This document shows, in pieces, positions 1-6,360 of a stretch of DNA of 7,479 bases. This DNA is from an uncultured Verrucomicrobiota bacterium (lineage in GTDB: Bacteria > Verrucomicrobiota > Kiritimatiellia > RFP12 > UBA1067). Each line of letters starts with the position of its first letter. Within the stretch, counting starts at the first letter, position 1. A program made the position numbers and the translations under genes. The stretch covers positions 1 to 7,479 of the forward strand of contig CAMPAF010000141.1 in the NCBI GenBank assembly GCA_946631535.1. Reading direction: 5' to 3'. The notes under the pieces are model-generated. The model was not told where the DNA came from. It was given only the letters and a program-made list of their open reading frames with translations, and ran no database searches.

Positions 1-297
1 CCCGACCGCAAGAAGCGCCGCGCAATGTACCCCGAGGTCTGCAAGATTTTCAAGGACTTCTCCGTCTACATCGGCGGTAGCTCGTCGTTCGATTTCGCCG
101 GCCCGCAGTACAACAAGTACGACTGCATCATGGCCTACGCCAAGGAGCACGGCTACACGCGCGACGAGATCATCTTCATAGGCGACGACTTCGACGACGG
201 CGGCGGCGACTCGCACGTGCGCATCAAGGGGATGGACTACATCGCCATCGACGACTACCGCAAGTTCCCCGAGCGCGTCTCTGTCCTTCTCAAGTGA
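1..297 (+). CDS. HAD-superfamily hydrolase, C-terminal fragment (5' end outside window)
   Basis: The reading frame is open from base 1, so the gene begins left of the window and only its last 98 codons are seen; the ATG at 25 is probably internal. The fragment contains the end of a HAD phosphohydrolase core. A lysine in NKYD (residues about 37-40 of the fragment) fits HAD motif III. IGDDFDDGGGD (about 60-70) fits motif IV, whose acidic residues D62, D63 and D70 would bind Mg2+. The tail (DYIAIDDYRKFPERV) resembles type IIB Cof/phosphomannomutase-like HADs, which dephosphorylate sugar phosphates or similar small molecules in the cytoplasm. The usual GGND of this subfamily reads GGGD here. Substrate cannot be told from the fragment, and the nucleophile motif DxD is outside the window. 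It is followed after 49 bases by an exported hydrolase on the same strand; co-transcription is possible but not shown. Confidence 0.75.
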   Translation, partial: PDRKKRRAMYPEVCKIFKDFSVYIGGSSSFDFAGPQYNKYDCIMAYAKEHGYTRDEIIFIGDDFDDGGGDSHVRIKGMDYIAIDDYRKFPERVSVLLK

Positions 298-304
298 CGT
301 AACT

Positions 305-332
305 CTACCATCTATCATCTACCAACTACCAA
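305..332. repeat. 7-bp tandem repeat, four units (CTACCAT-like)
   Basis: Four head-to-tail heptamers: CTACCAT, CTATCAT, CTACCAA, CTACCAA, followed by a decayed unit CTGACAG that runs into the Shine-Dalgarno of the next gene. The array fills most of the 49-base gap between the HAD gene and the hydrolase. It is poor in G on the plus strand, unlike the surrounding GC-rich coding sequence. It could give an unstructured leader for the hydrolase mRNA, or be simple slippage-prone sequence. No function is demonstrated. Confidence 0.8.
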
Positions 333-337
333 CTGAC

Positions 338-344
338 AGGAGAG
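338..344 (+). promoter_or_regulatory. Shine-Dalgarno for the exported hydrolase
   Basis: AGGAGAG ends two bases before the ATG at 347, with the core AGGAG about 4 bases away. This is the strongest ribosome-binding match near this start. It supports 347 together with the signal peptide that begins there. The spacing is a little short. Confidence 0.7.
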
Positions 345-346
345 TC

Positions 347-2212
347 ATGAGGGCAAGACTTCTTGCTACGGCGCTGGCGATTGCAGGTGCCGCTGTTGCG
401 GAGATCGATCCTTTCGCGGCGACCGAGCCGCGCGCATACACGAACGAGGCGGGGGAGGTGCTGCTGTATCGGTGCGGTCGCAGTGAACTGCGACCCTCCC
501 AGAAGGAGGGCGAGAAGCCGATGCCGCTTGTGCTATTTCTCCATGGAGCGGGCGAGAGGGGGAGCGACAACGCCGCGCAGCTGAAGCACGCGGTCGGACC
601 GATTCTCGACTTCTTTGCGCGGAAGGGCGAGAGCGTCTGCCTTCTGGCGCCGCAATGTCCAGACGGGCGCAAGTGGGTGGAGGTTGACTGGGCGGCAAGT
701 TCGCACGCGATGCCGCCGGAGGCGTCCGTCTCGATGAGGCTGGCGCTGGAACTCGTGGAGCGCACGATCCGCACGCGGAACATCGATCCTGCGCGCGTGT
801 ACGTGGCGGGGCTTTCCATGGGAGGGTACGGCACGTGGGACGCGCTCTGCCGCCGCCCGGACCTGTTTGCCGCCGGCATGCCAGTATGCGGCGGCGGCGA
901 TCCGCACCAGGCGTGGCGCATCCGCAAGGTGCCCGTGTTCGCGGTCCACGGCGACGCGGATGCGGTCGTGCCGCATGCTCGGTCTCGCGCGATGGTTGAG
1001 GCGCTGTGGAACGTCAACGGTCGCGTCTCCTACACCGAATATCCCGGCTGCGGACACAACAGCTGGGGCGCGGCCTTTTCCGACGACACGCTCCTCACGC
1101 GCTTCTTCTCGCAGGCGCGGACTGACGCCCCGCCTCGCGCGCCATGGCTGGCACAGCGTACTGACGAGCCGGACATCTGGGAGGCCGATGCGGAGGGATT
1201 GACGCCTGAGGCGTTCCTGGAGCGTGTGCGCCATGCGGGCGTCGCGCTCAGGCGCGCGTCGCCGGCGGCGCAGGTGGCGGTGCGGCGCGACCGCGTGACG
1301 CCTGAGTTTGCCGCCGCGCTCGACGCTTTCGGCGAGGGAGAGGAGTACGTATGGCGGGACGGTCCTGCCGCAAATCCGCTGAAGGGGAAGATGGACGGTC
1401 CGCTCCTGTACGCTGGCTATGGCAGGGCCGTGCTTGTGGGCGAGGATGGTGCGGTGCTGCGCCGCTGGAACGGATGCGGCAACATCCACTGCGTGCGGAA
1501 GACGGCGGAACATCTCTACTGGTCCAACGGGCGGCTGTGGCGCGTGCCCCTCGCGGGTGGCGATCCGGAACTGGTGTGGCGGGCGCAGGACGAGGTTGGC
1601 GGCGGCGTGCTGGGGTTCACCATCGAGCCGGACGGTGCGATCGTGATGGCCGTCAACTCCACGTGCGAAATCGTGGAGCTTGCGCCTCAGGCGGCGTTTC
1701 CGCCGAATGCTCCGCGCCGCGAACGGGTGAGGTTCAAGGTGGACGCCCGCGACGCGGCAGGGAAGCTGCCGAGACGGCACGGACGGCTGCGGCTCGTGCG
1801 CAAGACTCCAGCCGGCACGTACCTCGTCTGCTGCGCGGGCGCGGCCTGCGTGCGCGAATTCGACCGCAAGGGCAAGCTCCTGTGGGAGCAGCCCGCTCCG
1901 CCGTTCGCGTTCGACTGTCTGCGCCGCGCGAACGGCAACACGATCGTCTCGCACCTCGACGGCGTCACGGAGTTCACGCCGGACCACCAGAAGGCGTGGT
2001 CGTTCAGCTGCGCGGATGCGCCGGACCTGAAGCTCGCGTACATCTGCGGCATACAGGAGCGGCGGAACGGGAACCTGGTCCTCGGCACGTGGTCTAACGG
2101 CTCTTCCGCACGGGAGAAGGCTACGGCATGCGAGATCACGCGCGACGGGAAAGTCGTGTGGAGCTACGCTGCGGACGACGCGAATTCCATGACGGCGTTC
2201 CGCGTCGACTGA
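347..2212 (+). CDS. Secreted alpha/beta hydrolase (COG4099-like predicted esterase/peptidase) fused to a beta-propeller-like domain
   Basis: 621 residues. Residues 1-18 form a signal peptide (MRARLL, then a hydrophobic Ala/Leu run, AVA before Glu19), so the protein is exported. Residues about 35-256 are an alpha/beta hydrolase of the polyhydroxybutyrate-depolymerase/predicted-peptidase type. HGAGERG (66-72) supplies the oxyanion loop and GLSMGGYG (155-162) the nucleophile Ser157. HGDADAVVP (201-209) supplies the likely acid Asp205, and GCGHNSW (234-240) the His237. After a linker (about 257-335), residues about 350-621 show repeated strands ending in patterns such as VREFDRKGKLLW (502-513) and ACEITRDGKVVW (594-605). 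These resemble PQQ-like or arylsulfotransferase-like propeller blades. The second half has ten cysteines, consistent with possible disulfides outside the cytoplasm. Such hydrolases cleave esters (for example on polysaccharides) or peptides; the substrate is unknown. The gene converges on argJ with a 13-base gap and no clear terminator. Confidence 0.85.
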   Translation: MRARLLATALAIAGAAVAEIDPFAATEPRAYTNEAGEVLLYRCGRSELRPSQKEGEKPMPLVLFLHGAGERGSDNAAQLKHAVGPILDFFARKGESVCLLAPQCPDGRKWVEVDWAASSHAMPPEASVSMRLALELVERTIRTRNIDPARVYVAGLSMGGYGTWDALCRRPDLFAAGMPVCGGGDPHQAWRIRKVPVFAVHGDADAVVPHARSRAMVEALWNVNGRVSYTEYPGCGHNSWGAAFSDDTLLTRFFSQARTDAPPRAPWLAQRTDEPDIWEADAEGLTPEAFLERVRHAGVALRRASPAAQVAVRRDRVTPEFAAALDAFGEGEEYVWRDGPAANPLKGKMDGPLLYAGYGRAVLVGEDGAVLRRWNGCGNIHCVRKTAEHLYWSNGRLWRVPLAGGDPELVWRAQDEVGGGVLGFTIEPDGAIVMAVNSTCEIVELAPQAAFPPNAPRRERVRFKVDARDAAGKLPRRHGRLRLVRKTPAGTYLVCCAGAACVREFDRKGKLLWEQPAPPFAFDCLRRANGNTIVSHLDGVTEFTPDHQKAWSFSCADAPDLKLAYICGIQERRNGNLVLGTWSNGSSAREKATACEITRDGKVVWSYAADDANSMTAFRVD

Positions 2213-2225
2213 ACTGCGGCATCCG

Positions 2226-3443
2226 TCAGGTGGTGTAGTCGGCGTTGATGTGCACGTAGTCGAGCGAGAAGTCGCACGTGTAGATGGTGGAAGCGAACGC
2301 GCCGAGGTGCAGGTCCACCGTCACCGCGAGCTCTCCGCCTTCCATCTCCTTCGCCAGCTTCGCGAGCTGGGCGGCGTCGGCCACCTTGCCCTTGCGGTAT
2401 GCCCACGTCTTGCCGTAGAACACCTCCGCCGCGCGGTCGTCCACCTTCGCGCCGGAGTAGCCCACGGCCGCCAGAACGCGGCCCCAGTTCGGGTCCTTGC
2501 CGAACCAGCTCGTCTTGGCGAGCGGGCTCTTCGCGACGGCGCGCGCGGCGCGGTCGGCGTCCTTCTGCGTCTTCGCGCCCTTCACGGTGACGGTGACGAA
2601 CTTCGTCGCGCCCTCGCCGTCCGCCGCCATCTGCCTGGCGAGCGATACGCCAACGGCAGTCAGCGCCTCCACGAACGCGCGGAAGTCCGCGCCGGACGAG
2701 GCGATCGTCCTGTTGCCGGCCGCGCCCGAGGCGAGCAGGAACACGGAATCGTTCGTAGACTCGTCGCCGTCCACCACCACGCGGTTGAAGCTCGCGGCGA
2801 TGGCCAGCTTCAGCGCGCGGCGGAGCATCGCGGGCGTGATGGCCGCGTCGGTGGTGATGAAGCCGAGCATCGTGGCCATGTTGGGCTCGATCATGCCTGA
2901 TCCCTTGCACATGCCGCCGACGGTGACGGTCTTGCCGCCTATCGTGACTTGCACTGCCGCTTGCTTGGGCTTCGTGTCCGTCGTCATTACGGCCTTTTCG
3001 GCCGCGAGGCCGGCCTCGGGCGAGGCGGCGAGCTGCGAAGCCGCGGCTTTCATGCCGGCGAGGAGCCGATCCACCGGCAGGCGATGCCCTATGACGCCGG
3101 TCGACGCCACGAGCACGTGCGCCGGGTCGATGCCGAGCGTCCTTGCCGTCTCGCGTGCGCTCTTCTCGGCGTCCTTGTAGCCGGCCGCTCCCGTGCAGGC
3201 GTTCGCGCAGCCGCTGTTGGCTAGGATGGCCTGGATGCGCCCACACTTGACGGCCGCGCGGTCGTAGAGCACGGGCGCCGCGGCCACGGCGTTGGTCGTG
3301 AACACGGCCGCCGCCGCGCAGGGCGCGTCGGCCACGATCAGGGCGACGTCGTTGCGGCCCTCGTACTTGATGCGCGCGGGCACGCCCGCTGCGCGGAAAC
3401 CCTTGGCGGCGCAGACGCCGCCCGCGATTGTCTTGATCTTCAT
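2226..3443 (-). CDS. argJ: Bifunctional glutamate N-acetyltransferase / amino-acid acetyltransferase (ornithine acetyltransferase) ArgJ
   Basis: 405 residues, full family length. ArgJ transfers acetyl from N-acetylornithine to glutamate, recycling the acetyl group in cytoplasmic arginine synthesis; bifunctional forms also use acetyl-CoA for the first step. The N-terminus (GGVCAAKGFRAAGV, 8-21), NSGCANACTG (76-85), ASTGVIG (113-119) and TTDTKPK (154-160) are all conserved ArgJ blocks. KGSGMIEPNMATML (180-193) contains the Ala190-Thr191 self-cleavage site; Thr191 becomes the nucleophile of the beta chain. The C-terminus HINADYTT is the usual ArgJ ending. The ATG lies 4 bases after the gltA stop, with GGGAG at 3451-3455 inside the last gltA codons as ribosome-binding site, so translation is probably coupled. 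It is the second gene of the gltA-argJ operon. Sequence alone does not prove that it is the bifunctional rather than the monofunctional form. Confidence 0.96.
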   Translation of the reverse strand: MKIKTIAGGVCAAKGFRAAGVPARIKYEGRNDVALIVADAPCAAAAVFTTNAVAAAPVLYDRAAVKCGRIQAILANSGCANACTGAAGYKDAEKSARETARTLGIDPAHVLVASTGVIGHRLPVDRLLAGMKAAASQLAASPEAGLAAEKAVMTTDTKPKQAAVQVTIGGKTVTVGGMCKGSGMIEPNMATMLGFITTDAAITPAMLRRALKLAIAASFNRVVVDGDESTNDSVFLLASGAAGNRTIASSGADFRAFVEALTAVGVSLARQMAADGEGATKFVTVTVKGAKTQKDADRAARAVAKSPLAKTSWFGKDPNWGRVLAAVGYSGAKVDDRAAEVFYGKTWAYRKGKVADAAQLAKLAKEMEGGELAVTVDLHLGAFASTIYTCDFSLDYVHINADYTT

Positions 3444-3447
3444 GGTT

Positions 3448-4806
3448 TCACTCCCGCTCGGAGAGGGGCTGGTACTCGCGGACGTCGCGCGCCTTGTAGA
3501 CGGGCTTGTATGCGGGGCGTATGATCGGCCCGGCGTTGTCGAGCTCCTCCATGCGGTGCGCGCACCAGCCCACCACGCGGGCCACCGCGAAGAGCGGCGT
3601 GTAGAGGTCCTGCGGGATGCCGAGCATGTCGTAGACGAACCCGGAATAGAGGTCCACGTTCGCGCACACCTCGCGCGCGCCGTGGTGGGCCTTGCGGATG
3701 ATGTCCGGTCCGAGCGTCTCGATCGTGTCGTAGAGCGCGAACTCGTCCATCCGTCCCTGCGCCTCCGCGAGCTTCCGCGCCTTCTCCTTCAGCAGGACGG
3801 CACGCGGGTCGCTGAGGGTGTAGACCGCGTGTCCGAGGCCGTAGACGAGCCCCGTGCCGTCGCCGGCCTGCCTGTTCACTATCTTTGCGATGTAGTCGGC
3901 CACCTCGCCCTTGTCGGTCCACTTCGAGATGTTCTGCTTCATCTCTGCCATCTGGCGCATCGTGCGGAGGTTGGCGCCGCCATGGCGGCTGCCCTTGAGC
4001 GAAAGCGTGGCGGCGGCGATGGTGGAGTACATGTCCGAGTAGGCGGACGTGATGACGTGCGTCACGAAGCTGGAATTGTTGCCACCGCCGTGCTCTGCGT
4101 GGAGGATGAGCGCGAGGTCGAGCGTCTCCGCCTCGAGCTTGGTGTACTCGCCGTTCTTGCGGATGAGGCCGAGCAGGTTCTCCGCCGTTCCTTTTTCGGG
4201 ATCGGGGTAACGCAGCACGAGGGAGTGGCCCAGGTGGTAGTGGGCCTTCGCGCGGTACGCGTAGGCGGCGATCGTCGGAAACGCGGCGATCAGCCACACG
4301 GCCTGGCCGAGATTCGTCTCGAGGTCGAGGGCGTCGGGGTTCTCGTCGTAGGTGTAGGCGGTCAGCACCGCGCGAGCGATGGCGTTCATCAGGTCCTTGC
4401 TCGCGGCGCGGATGATGGCCTTCTCCTTGAAGCCGTCGGGCAGGCGGCGATACTCGGCGAGGATCTCCTGCCAGTCGGCAAGCTGCAGCTTGGTCGGGAG
4501 CCGGCCGAACAGGAGCAGGTAGGCGCATTCCTCGAAGCCGAACCGGTCGTCCTTCTCGCAGCCGCGCACCAGGTCCACCACGTCGAAGCCTCGGTAGAAC
4601 AGCTGGCCTGGCACGGGCTGCTTCTCGCCTTCGGACACAACGTAGCCGTGCACGTTGCCGATGCAGGTGAGGCCCACCAGCACGCCAGTGCCGTCGGCAT
4701 TGCGCAAACCCCGCTTAACGCCGTACTTGTGGTACAGCGCGGGGTCGATCGCGTCCATTTTCCGCACGTCTTCTGCGCGCGCGGTGAGGAGTTTAGGGTC
4801 TATCAT
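3448..4806 (-). CDS. gltA: Citrate synthase (Si-type, clostridial/anaerobe-like subgroup)
   Basis: 452 residues. It condenses acetyl-CoA with oxaloacetate to citrate in the cytoplasm, the entry to 2-oxoglutarate and glutamate. The catalytic triad is visible: His275 in GSRHGGAN (272-279), His326 in GLGHAVYT (323-330) and Asp385 in NVDLYSG (383-389). These correspond to E. coli H264, H305 and D362. LHAEHGGGNNSSF (235-247) is typical of the longer citrate synthases of clostridia and relatives. The second active-site motif reads GHAVY where the E. coli-type enzyme has GHRVY, which may affect substrate contacts. 2-methylcitrate synthase is the main alternative, but no prp genes are nearby. The start is supported by AGGAG at 4815-4819, 8 bases upstream. 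The gene is first in the operon with argJ and diverges from rex across 90 bases that hold both promoters, so redox control by Rex is an attractive inference. Confidence 0.94.
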   Translation of the reverse strand: MIDPKLLTARAEDVRKMDAIDPALYHKYGVKRGLRNADGTGVLVGLTCIGNVHGYVVSEGEKQPVPGQLFYRGFDVVDLVRGCEKDDRFGFEECAYLLLFGRLPTKLQLADWQEILAEYRRLPDGFKEKAIIRAASKDLMNAIARAVLTAYTYDENPDALDLETNLGQAVWLIAAFPTIAAYAYRAKAHYHLGHSLVLRYPDPEKGTAENLLGLIRKNGEYTKLEAETLDLALILHAEHGGGNNSSFVTHVITSAYSDMYSTIAAATLSLKGSRHGGANLRTMRQMAEMKQNISKWTDKGEVADYIAKIVNRQAGDGTGLVYGLGHAVYTLSDPRAVLLKEKARKLAEAQGRMDEFALYDTIETLGPDIIRKAHHGAREVCANVDLYSGFVYDMLGIPQDLYTPLFAVARVVGWCAHRMEELDNAGPIIRPAYKPVYKARDVREYQPLSERE

Positions 4807-4835
4807 CTTCTGATCTCCTGTTGGGGAAACGTCAT

Positions 4836-4844
4836 ATTATATCA
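4836..4844 (-). promoter_or_regulatory. Extended -10 promoter element for gltA-argJ
   Basis: On the minus strand this reads TGATATAAT, a perfect extended -10 (TGnTATAAT), just downstream of a T-run (A-run at 4844-4850 on plus). Transcription would start near 4829, giving a leader of about 23 bases that holds the AGGAG before the gltA ATG. No good -35 hexamer is seen at 16-18 bases, as is common for extended -10 promoters. Confidence 0.65.
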
Positions 4845-4855
4845 AAAAAATGCCG

Positions 4856-4878
4856 TTTGGCGCGCACGACGCGGCAAA
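4856..4878. promoter_or_regulatory. Imperfect palindrome between the divergent promoters, candidate operator
   Basis: TTTGGCGC (4856-4863) and GCGGCAAA (4871-4878) are inverted copies with one mismatched pair, separated by 7 bases. The centre (4867) falls where the -35 regions of both gltA and rex would be, so a bound protein could block both promoters. The outer TTG...CAA recalls Rex operators (TTGTGA-N6-TCACAA), but the length (21 rather than 18 from TTG to CAA) and the inner bases do not match. Rex binding is therefore only a possibility. Confidence 0.35.
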
Positions 4879-4881
4879 ACG

Positions 4882-4890
4882 TGATATAAT
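4882..4890 (+). promoter_or_regulatory. Extended -10 promoter element for rex
   Basis: TGATATAAT, a perfect extended -10, ends six bases before the rex ATG at 4897. A start site the usual 6-8 bases downstream would be at or beside the A of that ATG, implying a leaderless mRNA. The element is the exact inverted copy of the gltA -10 at 4836-4844. No Shine-Dalgarno exists upstream of the ATG, in agreement. Confidence 0.65.
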
Positions 4891-4896
4891 GCGCGC

Positions 4897-5538
4897 ATGG
4901 CAACTAGCGAAAAGCCTTCGGGGTTACCTTTCCCGACGATCCGGCGCTACCCGATTTACCTGCGAGCCATCAGCTTGAAGATCGCGCGGGGGGAACTCTA
5001 TGTGTCCAGCGCCGCGCTTGCGCGTGAGCTGGGAATAGATCCTGTCGTGGTCCGCAAGGACCTTGCCATGGCCGGCGAGCCGGGCACGCCACGCAAGGGC
5101 TATCGGGCAAAGGAGCTCATCGAGGCGATCAACCGCGCTCTGGGCTGGGACAACGCCACGTACGCCGCGCTCGTGGGCGTCGGGTCGCTCGGACACGCCT
5201 TGCTCGGCTATCACGGGTTCGAGGATCAGAACCTTCGAATCGTCGTTGCCTTCGACGTCAACCCGTCCGTCGTCGGCACGGTGCATCATGGTGTGCGCGT
5301 GCGCGGGATGGACGAGATGGCGAAGTTCATACCGCGCCTAAAGGTCATGCTAGGCATCCTCACGGTGCCGAGCGACGCTGCACAGGCATGTGCCGATCAG
5401 CTTGTCGCCGCAGGCATACGCGGCATATGGAACTTCACGGCCATCCAGCTGGATGTCCCGAAAGAGGTGAAGGTCCAGCACGTGGACCTGGCCGCCTCGC
5501 TCGCGGTGCTCTCCCACACCATTGCCGCGAACGCCTAG
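4897..5538 (+). CDS. rex: Redox-sensing transcriptional repressor Rex
   Basis: 213 residues, normal Rex length. Rex represses fermentation and respiration genes when NAD+ is high and leaves DNA when NADH binds. Residues about 14-70 form the winged helix: TIRRYPIYLRAI, then VSSAALARELGIDPVVVRKDLA as recognition region. The wing EPGTPRKGY differs from the common EFGKRGVGY pattern. Residues about 88-105 carry the Rossmann NAD loop GVGSLG (94-99), with Asp120 ending the second strand (FDVNP). GILTVPSDAAQ (153-163), GIWNF (176-180) and the C-terminal VDLAASLAVLSHTI helix, which swaps between subunits, are characteristic. The start at 4897 is fixed by an in-frame TGA at 4882 and by the distance to the HTH; it lacks a Shine-Dalgarno and the mRNA appears leaderless. 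It diverges from gltA, so autoregulation and joint control are plausible. Its stop overlaps that of the convergent kinase gene. Confidence 0.95.
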   Translation: MATSEKPSGLPFPTIRRYPIYLRAISLKIARGELYVSSAALARELGIDPVVVRKDLAMAGEPGTPRKGYRAKELIEAINRALGWDNATYAALVGVGSLGHALLGYHGFEDQNLRIVVAFDVNPSVVGTVHHGVRVRGMDEMAKFIPRLKVMLGILTVPSDAAQACADQLVAAGIRGIWNFTAIQLDVPKEVKVQHVDLAASLAVLSHTIAANA

Positions 5539-5550
5539 CCCAGGCGTTCG
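5528..5550. terminator. Perfect 9-bp hairpin over the overlapping stops of rex and the kinase gene
   Basis: CGAACGCCT (5528-5536) and AGGCGTTCG (5542-5550) are exact inverted copies around a 5-base loop. The hairpin can form in both transcripts and contains both stop codons (TAG on plus at 5536-5538; TAG on minus at 5537-5535). Neither strand has a U-run after it, so it is not a standard intrinsic terminator. It may act as a bidirectional 3' stability or pausing element, or work with Rho. The structure is certain; the role is inferred. Confidence 0.5.
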
Positions 5551-6356
5551 ACGAGAAGGGGGATCACGCGCTCGAACGCGACCCCGTACCAGTGGTCGTC
5601 GGGCGTCGCCTCGATCGCCGCGCACACCACGTCTGCCGCGAGAGCGGACGCTTCCGGCGCCGGAAGCCCTCGCATAGCCGCTCCGGCGAAGACGGACGCG
5701 AACACGTCGCCGGTGCCGTGGGAAGTGCGCGCGAGGCGCGGGTTGAAGTCGTAGCGGACCTCTTTGCCGTCTGATACCGCAGTCCCCAGCAGTCCCGGCT
5801 CGAACGACACGCCAGTCAGCACCACGTTCTTCGCGCCCAACGCATGTAGCCCGGCCGCCATTTCCTCGATGAACGACTTGTCGTATCCCTCCAGCACCGG
5901 CTTGCGCCCAAGCAGGAACGCCGCCTCCGTCAGGTTTGGCAGGATGTAGTCCGCGCCTTCGCAGAGGCGCGCCATCTGCGCCGGGAAGTCGTCGCCGAAG
6001 CCGGTGTAGAGCTTGCCGTTGTCGGCCATTACCGGATCGACGAACCGCAATGCGCCGGGCTTGGCGGCGGATTTCATTATCGAGAGGATAGGGTCGATCT
6101 GCGGCGGGCACACGTATCCGGTGTAGAACGCGTCGAACTTTATGTTCTGGCGCTGCCATTCGGCCTCGATCTTCGGCATCTCGTCCGTCAGGTCGCGGAA
6201 CGTCCACGCCGAGAAGCCGCCGGTATGGTTTGAGAGGACGGCGCTCGGCAGCATGGCGCACTCGATGCCGCACGCCGAGATTACGGGCAGCGCCACCGTC
6301 GCCGAGCACTGCCCGACGCACGAGACGTCCTGGATGGTCAACAGTCTTCCGTACAT
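5535..6356 (-). CDS. pdxK: Pyridoxamine/pyridoxal/pyridoxine kinase
   Basis: 273 residues, the normal size. It phosphorylates B6 vitamers with ATP at the 5' hydroxyl, a salvage step to pyridoxal phosphate in the cytoplasm; it is a ribokinase-superfamily enzyme. The N-terminus (DVSCVGQCSATVALPVIS, 10-27, and AVLSNHTGGF, 39-48) matches the pyridoxamine kinase group common in clostridia. FVDPVMADNGKLY (105-117) is a family substrate/nucleotide block and LPNLTEAAFLLG (139-150) is also conserved. SHGTGD (212-217) is the anion-hole motif with the catalytic base Asp217. The start is supported by GGAGGAG at 6364-6370, inside the last pyrD codons and 7 bases upstream. The ATG is 4 bases after the pyrD stop, so this is a translationally coupled pyrD-kinase operon. 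The 3' end overlaps the convergent rex gene by 4 bases (shared CTAG). Vitamer preference (PdxK versus PdxY type) cannot be read from sequence, so the symbol is tentative. Confidence 0.9.
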   Translation of the reverse strand: MYGRLLTIQDVSCVGQCSATVALPVISACGIECAMLPSAVLSNHTGGFSAWTFRDLTDEMPKIEAEWQRQNIKFDAFYTGYVCPPQIDPILSIMKSAAKPGALRFVDPVMADNGKLYTGFGDDFPAQMARLCEGADYILPNLTEAAFLLGRKPVLEGYDKSFIEEMAAGLHALGAKNVVLTGVSFEPGLLGTAVSDGKEVRYDFNPRLARTSHGTGDVFASVFAGAAMRGLPAPEASALAADVVCAAIEATPDDHWYGVAFERVIPLLVERLG

Positions 6357-6360
6357 TGTT

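Noticed and set aside
533..1987. 484-codon minus-strand ORF opposite the exported hydrolase
   Set aside because: Arg-rich shadow with no family motif; the plus-strand frame has a signal peptide, catalytic set and ribosome site.
2214..2229. Small hairpin (CTGCGG, loop CAT, CCG-T-CAG) at the junction of the hydrolase gene and argJ
   Set aside because: Only six pairs with a bulge and no U-run on either strand; too weak to call a terminator.
3292..4884. 530-codon plus-strand ORF opposite gltA and the argJ start
   Set aside because: It is antisense to two firmly identified genes, its product is Val/Arg/His-rich without any motif, and its openness is explained by the high GC of the opposite strand.
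4807..4896. Canonical Rex operator TTGTGA-N6-TCACAA in the rex-gltA gap
   Set aside because: No 18-base match is present; only a GTGA half-like piece at 4881-4884 and the longer palindrome reported separately.
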